A DNA stretch of 64,000 nucleotides, taken from assembly GCA_022448315.1 (NCBI GenBank), contig JAKVCA010000015.1, positions 56,837 to 120,836 of the forward strand, given 5' to 3'. The notes under the pieces are model-generated. The model saw only the letters and a program-made list of their open reading frames with translations. It was not told the origin of the DNA and searched no databases. Below, in pieces: positions 28,382 to 36,348 of this stretch (the first letter of the stretch is position 1; every line of letters begins with the position of its first letter). Source of the DNA: Pirellulaceae bacterium (GTDB lineage Bacteria; Planctomycetota; Planctomycetia; Pirellulales; Pirellulaceae). Position numbers and translations under genes: made by a program.

Positions 28382-29614
28382 ATGTTGACCCAAGATGAGA
28401 TATTGCAATGGGATCGCGAAGACCCTCTCGCGCATCATCGTGACGCCTTTGTTTTGCCGGAAGGCGTGATCTATCTTGACGGAAACAGTCTGGGGCCCCT
28501 GCCCTGCCGAGCTCGAGACCGGATGAGCCAAGTGGTGGAACGGGAGTGGGGAGAAGGCCTCATTCGGAGCTGGAACGATGCGGGCTGGTATCCCGCGGCA
28601 ACTCGTTTAGGCGCGAAGGTGGCACCACTTGTTGGTGCGAATCCCGAAGAAGTCATTGTGACCGACAGCATGTCGGTCAATTTATACAAGCTTCTCGTGG
28701 GTTGGTTAGGGTCTCGATCTGGGAACCATGTCATTTTATGTGAACAAGACAGTTTTCCCACAGACCTCTATATCCTTGACAGCGTTGCCGAGTTTTTGCC
28801 GAACGTCCAGATTCAGAGGGCTTCCCGGGAAAGACTTCTCGAGCAACTGCAGCCGGGGATCTCAGTTGTTTTCCTGTCCCACGTCGATTATCGATCGGCC
28901 TATCTATGGGAGATGCACGAGGTTACCCGGAGAGCCCACGACGTCGGTGCCTGGACGGTCTGGAATCTCGCCCATAGCGCAGGAGCGATGCCATTGAGGC
29001 TAGGCCATTCGAAGGTCGACGCGGCTGTAGGATGTGGGTACAAGTACCTCAACGGCGGTCCAGGAGCACCTTCTTTTGTTTACGTTGCCCAGCGGCATCA
29101 GGAAAAGCTAGATCAACCGCTGAAAGGTTGGTTTGGTCATGCCGCGCCGTTTGAATTTTCAGCCGAGTATGAACCGGCAAAAGGCATCAGGAAAATGCTC
29201 TGTGGGACGCCCCCTGTGCTTTCCATGGCCGCTTTGGAGGCCAGCCTCGAGGATTGGCAAGCGGTGGACATGGAGGCGGTTCGAGTCAAATCCGTTCGTT
29301 TGAGTGAGTTGTTTCGACAACTGGTGCTTCAAGAGTGTGGAAGCGAAGCCCTGGAGCTGAGCTCACCGTTGGACCCTGATTGCCGTGGGAGCCACCTCGC
29401 ATTTCGGCACCCACAAGCCTATGGCGTCATACAGGCTTTGATTGCCGAAGGTGTGATTGGAGATTTTCGCGGTCCCGACTTGGTCCGGTTTGGGTTTGCC
29501 CCCCTTTACCTTCGCTATCAAGACATCTGGGAGGCGATCAAGGTACTGTCCCGGATTCTGAGTGAGCGACGTTACCTGCTCAAAGAGTTTCAGCAAAAGA
29601 AATCGGTGACCTAG
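28382..29614 (+). CDS. kynU: Kynureninase with Asn in place of the PLP-N1 aspartate
   Basis: A 410-residue fold-type-I PLP enzyme, expected to cleave kynurenine or 3-hydroxykynurenine to (hydroxy)anthranilate and alanine. Family motifs are LDGNSLGPLP, SFPTDLY, HVDYRSAYLW and YKYLNGGPGAP. K221 is the PLP lysine. The segment normally read as W-D-L-x-H-S-A-G is WNLAHSAG here: codon 195 is AAT at 28964-28966, 26 residues before the lysine, where the aspartate that contacts the pyridine nitrogen is expected. The second nearby aspartate, in FPTDLY, is kept. Activity may therefore be altered. It follows the M20 gene and shares a CTAG stop overlap with the next, convergent gene. Confidence 0.88.
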   Translation: MLTQDEILQWDREDPLAHHRDAFVLPEGVIYLDGNSLGPLPCRARDRMSQVVEREWGEGLIRSWNDAGWYPAATRLGAKVAPLVGANPEEVIVTDSMSVNLYKLLVGWLGSRSGNHVILCEQDSFPTDLYILDSVAEFLPNVQIQRASRERLLEQLQPGISVVFLSHVDYRSAYLWEMHEVTRRAHDVGAWTVWNLAHSAGAMPLRLGHSKVDAAVGCGYKYLNGGPGAPSFVYVAQRHQEKLDQPLKGWFGHAAPFEFSAEYEPAKGIRKMLCGTPPVLSMAALEASLEDWQAVDMEAVRVKSVRLSELFRQLVLQECGSEALELSSPLDPDCRGSHLAFRHPQAYGVIQALIAEGVIGDFRGPDLVRFGFAPLYLRYQDIWEAIKVLSRILSERRYLLKEFQQKKSVT

Positions 29615-30216
29615 GCCTCAAGTCTGCTTGTCAGGATGGGCCAAACGCGGTCGACCCATTGGCCGTAAAGCACCTTCGATGGATGAAGTCCATCCTCTGC
29701 GGTCAACTCGGGGCAATCTCTGGCCCTTCGCGTCAGGTCCGTGATGTCGACCCATGTGACGCCCGCCTGCTGACACCGATCTTTTTTTTCACGATTGTAC
29801 TCATCGATTTCAAGGCAAATCTTTGCTTGGTCTCGATCCTCGGCGAAAGGTGTGCAACCCCAGTCGGGGATAGATAACACGATGACACCTTCTTCTCTCG
29901 ATCCGGATAGCCGTACCGCGGTGGCGATTAACCGTTCCACCTGTTCGCCATATTCTTTGACGCATCGACCTTGATACTGATTGTTTACCCCGATGAGAAG
30001 TGAAACCAGATCGAAACTTTGACTCAGGTCGCGATTTTCCACAGCTTGCTGAAGTTCATCCGTTGTCCACCCGGTCTGCGCAATGATCTCGGGCGTCTCG
30101 GCCTCATAGCCAAAGTGTAAGATTCGATGGAACAGCTGGATTGGCCAGCGAGCGTCCGGCTCGACAGATTCGCCGATCGTGTAAGAGTCACCGAGTGCAA
30201 GGTAGGTCAATGGCAC
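29611..30216 (-). CDS. SGNH/GDSL hydrolase
   Basis: A 201-residue esterase/lipase-type hydrolase without a signal peptide. Block I is YLALGDSYTIGE (nucleophile S11), block III is LLIGVNNQYQG with the oxyanion asparagine, and block V is DGLHPSKVLY with catalytic Asp and His. The start is GTG at 30216; the GDS block begins at residue 9, so no later start fits. No Shine-Dalgarno is obvious. Its TAG stop shares the palindrome CTAG with the stop of kynureninase on the other strand. Probable cytoplasmic esterase or thioesterase; substrate unknown. Confidence 0.85.
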   Translation of the reverse strand: MPLTYLALGDSYTIGESVEPDARWPIQLFHRILHFGYEAETPEIIAQTGWTTDELQQAVENRDLSQSFDLVSLLIGVNNQYQGRCVKEYGEQVERLIATAVRLSGSREEGVIVLSIPDWGCTPFAEDRDQAKICLEIDEYNREKKDRCQQAGVTWVDITDLTRRARDCPELTAEDGLHPSKVLYGQWVDRVWPILTSRLEA

Positions 30217-30395
30217 GATTGGCAGGGCCCTTCAACAAAACGGTTGATGTCGAACAGTCGGCCGGTGGAGTGATCGCCTCACGATCCGAATTCAAGAAAT
30301 ATTCGGGGCTCCAATTTCGGGTTGCGCAGTGCCAGAGTACCGCCTCGGAAGTGGAAGATTTCGAAGCGGTCTTCTGGCTCACCTCCGCAAGCGGT

Positions 30396-31211
30396 TTACT
30401 CTTTTTCCAACTCCATGATCTCAATCGACTTGAAGTCGATCGGGTGGCTTTCGGATTGGACTGAAATTGAGCCGCCGGAGAGCTGGTGGGTTCCCAGTTT
30501 TTCGGCGAGTTCTTTTGCATGACCATCACGAATGTCCAACTGCGGCTGTTCGTAGGATAGGACCACTTCACCATCGAGGATGTGTTTGATGACTTGATTC
30601 CCACGGACTTCAATCTCAGCGGTCACCCATTGGTCGCCATGATAAGTCTTGGATTTTGAATTTGAGCAATGTCTTTTCACCAAGGCGTCTTCCATGACCA
30701 CGTTGGTTCCAGGCGTGCATAAGTTGGAGGTCGTGCGTTCACTCGTCCCGTTCCCGCCAAGAAGTTGCACTTCAATGGAGGTCGGGAAATCTTGCCCCTT
30801 CGCCATTGTTTTCGGGGACTCACCGTGAACCATGACGCCACTGTTTCGATACGCCCAACCTGGGCCACCTTTCGATTGCTCATCCACAAATCGATAAGTC
30901 ACCCGCAGACGGTAGTGGGAATATTCACGCTCGTAAAAAAGGTGTCCAAATCGTTCGTTAAACTGGTCGTAGGCATCGTAACGGACCTTAAGAAGGCCAT
31001 CTTCGACTCGGAATGTGTCGCCAAAATTTTCACCCAGATCGTAACCTCGAATTTTGGGAGTCCAGCCGTCCAAGTTCTTGCCATTGAACAACGGTTTCCA
31101 TTCCTGCGCCTCGGTCGTCTGAAAGGTCATCAGGAAAACAAAAAGGCCTGCCTGCAGGATCCGGAAACTGCAGAAGTTCAAGTTGGAAAATTTTTGGCGA
31201 ATGAAATTCAT
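30396..31211 (-). CDS. Secreted DUF1080 (3-keto-disaccharide hydrolase family) protein
   Basis: A 271-residue secreted protein with one DUF1080 domain (about 35-270), a concanavalin-like sandwich linked to 3-keto-glucoside hydrolysis in recent work. Typical features are EWKPLFNGKNLDGWT, WAYRNSGVMVHGE and the ending IDFKSIEIMELE. The ATG at 31211 follows AAGG by about 10 bases; a TTG one codon earlier is possible. The signal peptide lies around residues 15-35 (FCSFRILQAGLFVFLMTF). A 179-base gap separates it from the SGNH gene. A hairpin-rich leader precedes it. Confidence 0.85.
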   Translation of the reverse strand: MNFIRQKFSNLNFCSFRILQAGLFVFLMTFQTTEAQEWKPLFNGKNLDGWTPKIRGYDLGENFGDTFRVEDGLLKVRYDAYDQFNERFGHLFYEREYSHYRLRVTYRFVDEQSKGGPGWAYRNSGVMVHGESPKTMAKGQDFPTSIEVQLLGGNGTSERTTSNLCTPGTNVVMEDALVKRHCSNSKSKTYHGDQWVTAEIEVRGNQVIKHILDGEVVLSYEQPQLDIRDGHAKELAEKLGTHQLSGGSISVQSESHPIDFKSIEIMELEKE

Positions 31212-31245
31212 CAAAGGGGCGCCTTTCTAGCATAGGTGCGGGGTG

Positions 31246-31394
31246 CATTGGAGATTTGTCCTCCAATGTAATCGACTGATGATGTCGTTGCATGCATTTC
31301 AAAATTTGGGTCTGTGACCCCTGAGATATGGCGAAGATTTCCGGGGTTGGGTCGTCGCCCATGGATCGAGAAACATGGGCGTCGAATGACGCCC
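31246..31394 (-). promoter_or_regulatory. Hairpin-rich leader upstream of the DUF1080 gene
   Basis: Three perfect hairpins lie within 150 bases. CATTGGAG/CTCCAATG is at 31246-31268 (8 pairs, loop 7), GGGTC/GACCC at 31308-31320 (5 pairs, loop 3), and GGGCGTC/GACGCCC at 31377-31394 (7 pairs, loop GAAT). The first is 35 bases from the DUF1080 start. The rest of the 492-base gap to 31703 holds no recognisable gene. It could be a structured 5' leader, operators or a small RNA. Confidence 0.45.
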
Positions 31395-31703
31395 CCAATC
31401 CGATAGCAATGAAACAGGGATGGACTCGTGTTGTAACATGTCTTTGGATGTAATATTGCCTTGGGCCAGTGATTGGCGAAGGCCCGCGTTTTGAAATGAA
31501 ACGTGGCCGCGGTTCAGGTTCAGCGGGTTTTTGAATACGGGGCTTTCAGTGGCTCGCGAGGTAGAAGATTTCCAACCACTTGCATGGCGAGGTATCCTCA
31601 GTGTCGTTTGTCGGAATTGGACACCGCGATAGAAAATGGCTGAGCCCTGATTTTTTAATGCATATTAGGATCTGGAGTGAAGCTCAGGGCGAGGTAACAT
31701 CGA

Positions 31704-32180
31704 TTGCTGAATTTGACGGCGTATCACGAAGCGGGCCACGCAGTGATGGCCCGGTATCTTGGAGGCAAGGTCGGTCTGGTGACTCTCGAGCCCGGAATCG
31801 GATCGGGGCGATACGGATTGACCGAGGTGAGATGGCCTGGGGATTGGCTGGAAACACGACGAGGTCGTGAGCAGGCCGTGATGGTCGCTCTCGCTGGCCC
31901 CGCCGCGGAGATGATCCACCTTGGTGAGCCCTTTCATCCGGCTACCGTGCAGGAGTGGGCCGATGATTGGCGACAAGCCGACGAGGTTCTACGGTCGTTG
32001 ATCCCGCAGGAGCACACTCGCTTCATGGCACTCGAGAATCTGGCTCGCCTCGTGGTCAGCCACTTTTATCAAGATGCCGTATGGGCCGCGGTCTCCGCGC
32101 TTGCCGATGAGCTCGATGCTCATGAGACGTTGGAAGAAGAGAGTGTTGAGGAAGTGCTGTCCGTCTGGATGGATCACTGA
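31704..32180 (+). CDS. Stand-alone M41 (FtsH-type) peptidase-domain protein
   Basis: A 158-residue protein equivalent to the zinc peptidase domain of FtsH without its AAA ATPase or membrane part. AYHEAGHAVMARYLGG carries H8, E9 and H12. LAGPAAEMIHLGE matches the FtsH LAGRAAE helix. ADDWRQADEV supplies the aspartate third ligand (D87 or D88). The start is TTG at 31704: an in-frame stop lies just upstream, GAGG stands 8 bases before it, and the zinc motif begins at residue 8. A single gene in a 492-base and 283-base setting of non-coding DNA. The target is unknown. Confidence 0.75.
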   Translation: MLNLTAYHEAGHAVMARYLGGKVGLVTLEPGIGSGRYGLTEVRWPGDWLETRRGREQAVMVALAGPAAEMIHLGEPFHPATVQEWADDWRQADEVLRSLIPQEHTRFMALENLARLVVSHFYQDAVWAAVSALADELDAHETLEEESVEEVLSVWMDH

Positions 32181-32463
32181 TCCATCTTTATCCGAAACCT
32201 TGCCCGCTTCAGGGTTTTCATACAAGTTGGGGCGAGCGAGGTCAGACGGCGATGGAATTCGGAGAGGTTGATCGAACTGGCACGTGTCGGGCTTTTTGTT
32301 GAACCTGCCGGTTCCCTTGATGGAAAATTCGCGACATGTGAACACGGTGTTGTGGAGCGGATAGAAAAACTCCCACACGGTCAACCCTTGTTCGTGTGGC
32401 GATTACAATGATCAGCCGGGGGACGAGCAAGTCGTATCACGTCCGTCGATCAATTTCGGGACA

Positions 32464-34029
32464 ATGGCCTACTATTTGGACAGAGTGATGAATGTATTCA
32501 AGTTGCGTGAGTTGATTAAGGGTGTGCTGTTTGGCTTGGTGTGCTGGAGTATGGCTCCCACGCTTCAGGGCGCGGAGCGTCCAAATGTGGTCCTAATCTA
32601 CGCCGACGATCTGGGGTTTGGTGACGTGGGATGCTACGGTGCGACGTCTTTCCAGACGCCCAACGTGGATCGTCTCGCAAGAGAGGGCTTGAAGTTTACC
32701 GATGCACACGCCCCGGCAGCAACATGCACGCCTTCCCGCTACGCGATGCTCACCGGCGAGTACGCATGGCGACAAGAAGGAACCGGAATTCTACCTGGTG
32801 ATGCGACTCTGATTATTGAGCCGGGGCGTCCAACGCTGCCGGGCATGCTTCGGGACGCCGGCTACACCACAGGGGTCGTTGGTAAATGGCACCTCGGGCT
32901 GGGGCGGTCGGGGATGGATTGGAACGGCCCGATCAAACCTGGTCCGCTCGAAGTGGGATTTGACTACTGCTTTCTTGTACCCGCCACCGGAGACCGAGTT
33001 CCTTGCGTGTATGTGGAAAACCATCAAGTGGTTGGGTTGGATCCAGATGATCCTATCCAGGTTCGATTCGGTAAGCCGGTCGGAGAAGAGCCGACTGGAA
33101 AGGATCGTCCGGACCTGCTGAGAATTCACCCAAGTCATGGCCACAATCAGACCATCGTGAATGGGATCAGCCGAATCGGTTACATGACGGGCGGTCAGGC
33201 GGCTCGCTGGGTTGACGAGGATATGGCCGATACCATTGCGGGGAAGGCGGTGGACTTTATCGAAACCCACAAGGAAGAACCTTTCTTTCTCTTCTTCTCA
33301 CTCCATGACATTCACGTACCGCGAACACCGCATAGTCGTTTTGCGGGGAAGAGTGGGCTTGGTCCTCGGGGCGATGTCATTTTGCAACTGGATTGGTGCA
33401 CCGGAGAAATCTTGGATGCATTGGATCGATTCGGATTAGCCGAAGACACGCTGGTGATCTTTACCAGTGATAATGGCCCCGTCTTGGACGACGGCTACGT
33501 GGATCAAGCGGTTGAGTTGAACGGCAAGCATCAACCGGCTGGTCCTTATCGCGGTGGGAAGTACAGTGCCTTTGAGGCTGGGACACGGGTACCGATGATC
33601 GTGCGGTGGCCGGGAAAGGTGAAGCCGGGGCAGTCTTCCGCGTTGCTCTGTCAAATTGACTATTACGCGTCGCTCGCCAAGATGCAGGAGCAGAAACTGG
33701 CAGCCGAGGCGGCGCCCGACAGTCTCGATGTTCTGGCAGCGATGCTCGGCAAGAGCGAGCAGGGACGCCAAACGCTTGTCGAGCAAGCACGCGCCATCGC
33801 TTTGCGTGATGGAGACTGGAAATACATTGAACCTCGTCAGGGCCCGAAAGTCTTCGCCAACACTGGAATCGAGTCGGGTTTCCTCGGAAAGCCGCAGTTG
33901 TATCACCTGGGTGAAGACGAGGGTGAAAAGCAAAACCTGGCCGGCGAGAAGGTTGAGAGGCTCCGGAAGATGCAGGCGATGCTCAAGAAGATACGAGAGC
34001 AGGGGCGGACTCGTCCTGTAGGTGAGTAG
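32464..34029 (+). CDS. Secreted type I sulfatase
   Basis: A 521-residue arylsulfatase-family enzyme. C88-T-P-S-R in ATCTPSRYAMLTG is the site converted to formylglycine. The calcium aspartates D48-D49 are in VVLIYADDLGFGD. GKWHLGLG and FTSDNGP complete the core. The signal peptide is contained in residues 9-36. The ATG at 32464 is used; ATG at 32488 (MNVFKLREL) would give a more standard signal peptide and is a fair alternative. Expected role: removal of sulfate esters from polysaccharides outside the cytoplasm. No sulfatase-maturating enzyme is encoded in this window. Confidence 0.92.
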   Translation: MAYYLDRVMNVFKLRELIKGVLFGLVCWSMAPTLQGAERPNVVLIYADDLGFGDVGCYGATSFQTPNVDRLAREGLKFTDAHAPAATCTPSRYAMLTGEYAWRQEGTGILPGDATLIIEPGRPTLPGMLRDAGYTTGVVGKWHLGLGRSGMDWNGPIKPGPLEVGFDYCFLVPATGDRVPCVYVENHQVVGLDPDDPIQVRFGKPVGEEPTGKDRPDLLRIHPSHGHNQTIVNGISRIGYMTGGQAARWVDEDMADTIAGKAVDFIETHKEEPFFLFFSLHDIHVPRTPHSRFAGKSGLGPRGDVILQLDWCTGEILDALDRFGLAEDTLVIFTSDNGPVLDDGYVDQAVELNGKHQPAGPYRGGKYSAFEAGTRVPMIVRWPGKVKPGQSSALLCQIDYYASLAKMQEQKLAAEAAPDSLDVLAAMLGKSEQGRQTLVEQARAIALRDGDWKYIEPRQGPKVFANTGIESGFLGKPQLYHLGEDEGEKQNLAGEKVERLRKMQAMLKKIREQGRTRPVGE

Positions 34030-34108
34030 AGCGGCAGGAATATGATTTGATCGTCCGAGGGTGTTCCTCCCGGGTGTTCCGTTGCCGGTATGGATGAGGC
34101 GGGTATTC

Positions 34109-34567
34109 GTGGGTGAAAAAGATCGAACGGATTCGGATGATGAAAGTTCGTCTGGCGAAGCGAAGGCGATTCCGCAAGTCGATGTTCGTGAGTCAAGCAA
34201 GTCATTCGCCATCCTGCCCGTCATCCAACCTGAAAATTCAGGATTCTCCACGACCGATGCAACAGGGAGTGAACCTGCTGAACGGGGCGATGGGCCGCGG
34301 GTAGGCGACCCCGGCTGGATTCAGCCTGCGTGGTCCAGTGTCCTGCTGATCGTCGCTTTCGCGTGCTGGCTCTTGTCTCCGCGAGGATTCCTTGTTGGGC
34401 GATTTCTCAACGATGTTTTTCTCTGGCTCGCTGGGGTGTTTTTCTTTCTGGGGATCACGATTCTGGTGAGTGACTGGCTAGGCCCCAAACAACCGGCAGA
34501 GGGCGAGAACTTGATCGGCCACGATGCTGGCAGCTCGGAGGAACCTGATGGCGAAGACCTGGGATGA
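34109..34567 (+). CDS. Hypothetical small membrane protein
   Basis: A protein of about 152 residues that I do not recognise. The first 75 residues are acidic and Ser-rich (EKDRTDSDDESSSGEAK), probably disordered. Two adjacent hydrophobic spans follow (SSVLLIVAFACWLLSP and LWLAGVFFFLGITILV), then a short acidic tail. The GTG at 34109 is preferred because GAGG lies 9 bases before it; ATG codons at 34061 and 34094 are also in frame. Coding status rests on the membrane-like pattern and the gap filled between neighbours. Confidence 0.55.
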   Translation: MGEKDRTDSDDESSSGEAKAIPQVDVRESSKSFAILPVIQPENSGFSTTDATGSEPAERGDGPRVGDPGWIQPAWSSVLLIVAFACWLLSPRGFLVGRFLNDVFLWLAGVFFFLGITILVSDWLGPKQPAEGENLIGHDAGSSEEPDGEDLG

Positions 34568-34590
34568 TGACGAATCGATGCGTCGGACCG

Positions 34591-36348
34591 TTATAAGATT
34601 CGTAGAAGGATGGCCACCAGCAAAAGTCCAGCCGCGAGTCCATCCTGTTTATTCCAGAGATGTTTCCGTGTTGTGCGACGAAACAAACTGAGAATTTCAC
34701 CCGTGGGGCATCCGTACTTGCAATAAGCCATGGGGACCAAGCTGGATGCGATGAGACCTGTCGCAGCAATCCCGAGGCTGATGGGGCCTGTGATCCAGAA
34801 AACGAAGGCATCAAACGGTTCCAGAGACGCCAGGTTGATGGGCCAGTTCAGCATGGTTGAGGCAAGTGCTGTGAGCAGCAGGAAGTAGGGCAAGAAGCGG
34901 AGCAGTTTGTGGAGACGTCGGGGAAGGCGGACTTTCCAGCGGAGCTTTCCTTTGAGCAACTGTTGCGCTGCTCCAAAGGGGCAAATGTGGTGACAGTAGA
35001 GTTGGCGACGCGAGGTCGCCGGCACGATCAGCGTTGCGCATCCGAGCAACGCCATGCCGGGTGCGAGGTTCCACGCCATCCCGCTCTGTGACCAGCCTGC
35101 CAGTAATGCGATGGAGATCAGGTCGCCGTTCAGAAATCCGAAATAGAGGACGAGAAAAATTTGAAAAAGAACGCGACCGAACCGCCAACCTCGCAACTTT
35201 GAGAAACAGAATGTGAGGCCCAAACCGAGAACCAGGCAGGTTCCCAGATCACGCGAGGACGCATGCCATCGAATTCCATGGGAAGGCGTTTCTTTTGTTG
35301 GAATGGTCGCGGTGACGGCGATTGCTGCGGCCACCGCTTGGCTTGTCATCGTTGCACCGGACACCCCTTCGATTTCTTCGATGGACTCGACCCGCGAAGC
35401 GAGTTCGACCAAGGTCTGGCCCTGAAATTTCTCCTTGAAATAGGCGTCTTGGTCGACGTAGCCAACGTAGGGCTGATTGTCATAACTTTTTTGAATCCAT
35501 AGTCCGATCACTTTGCCAGTGACATCGATGGCGAGAACGGTTTCTGTTGGACCCTGATATCCGACCACCGAATCGGCGGCGGGTGAGGTTCCACGCAGTT
35601 GCCCAAGGCGATTTCCGCGACCATCCAGCACGTCAAAAACACCGCCGGTCTGCTTCGCCTCAATGCGATCGGCTGTGGGAAAGAAACTCTGTATCCGATC
35701 CATGTCCGGAGGATCCGGGAAACGCAAGTTGGGTTGAGGATCACCGAGTCGGGTCCGGATGGAGTCGACGATGGCCAGGCTTGTCAGAGTCGCGCCGCTC
35801 ACAGAATCCACTTCCAGTGACGGGGCTGTTTTCCAGGTTTGGTCGTGCCACTGAGAAAGAAACCAGGGTGAATCCTGAACGTCCCGAACATGGTCAGCAG
35901 TATCCCCGCTGTCCAAAATTTGCACCCCTGCAAGTCGGTTCTCATGATCGAAGACCAATAAACAGTTGGTCGTGCCACTGTAACCGATGACCGAATCGCT
36001 CTTCGGGGCCGTTTGGACAAACCAACCGAGGGTTTGCCCATTGGGACCCAAAACGGAGCGGGAGGCGTTGCTTGGTGAAACGGCACCAAGAGTTGTTGCC
36101 TGTGGAAGGAACGTTCGCACGTCTTCGGGCGTGACGCGTTCAGGCCCAGTTTCCGCGAGTTGTGCCTGCTGCCACCGGTATTCGCTGCGAATGACCAGCA
36201 CCAAGCCGGCCAATAGGGCCAACCGAACGAAGTATCCCGCCCCCCGCATAAACACGTTTGTCGCGGGGGTAGGTGACTCAAGGATGTTGAGTGGGATTTG
36301 TTTTGACGTTTCGTTATCAGGCGAGGTGGCAAACAAGGGAGGCTCCAT
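34591..36348 (-). CDS. NosR-like membrane flavoprotein with two FMN-binding domains and two CxxxCP motifs
   Basis: A 585-residue membrane protein. After an N-terminal span (37-53) come two FMN_bind domains with covalent-flavinylation motifs: DSVSGAT (T187) and EGVSGAT (T333), the second with Glu for the usual Asp. From residue 365 about five spans follow, carrying YCHHICPFGA (C452, C456) and AYCKYGCPTG (C543, C547), the CxxxCP motifs of the NosR/NapH membrane part. The C-terminal 4Fe-4S ferredoxin domain of NosR is absent. Such proteins carry electrons across the membrane to extracytoplasmic flavins. The start codon overlaps the stop of the upstream secreted FAD oxidoreductase (TGATG), implying coupled translation and a shared redox task. 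Confidence 0.85.
   Translation of the reverse strand: MEPPLFATSPDNETSKQIPLNILESPTPATNVFMRGAGYFVRLALLAGLVLVIRSEYRWQQAQLAETGPERVTPEDVRTFLPQATTLGAVSPSNASRSVLGPNGQTLGWFVQTAPKSDSVIGYSGTTNCLLVFDHENRLAGVQILDSGDTADHVRDVQDSPWFLSQWHDQTWKTAPSLEVDSVSGATLTSLAIVDSIRTRLGDPQPNLRFPDPPDMDRIQSFFPTADRIEAKQTGGVFDVLDGRGNRLGQLRGTSPAADSVVGYQGPTETVLAIDVTGKVIGLWIQKSYDNQPYVGYVDQDAYFKEKFQGQTLVELASRVESIEEIEGVSGATMTSQAVAAAIAVTATIPTKETPSHGIRWHASSRDLGTCLVLGLGLTFCFSKLRGWRFGRVLFQIFLVLYFGFLNGDLISIALLAGWSQSGMAWNLAPGMALLGCATLIVPATSRRQLYCHHICPFGAAQQLLKGKLRWKVRLPRRLHKLLRFLPYFLLLTALASTMLNWPINLASLEPFDAFVFWITGPISLGIAATGLIASSLVPMAYCKYGCPTGEILSLFRRTTRKHLWNKQDGLAAGLLLVAILLRIL

Noticed and set aside
30188-30613. 141-codon minus-strand frame overlapping the DUF1080 gene end
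   Set aside because: Ser/Lys-rich shadow translation overlapping a recognised family; no start signal or motif.
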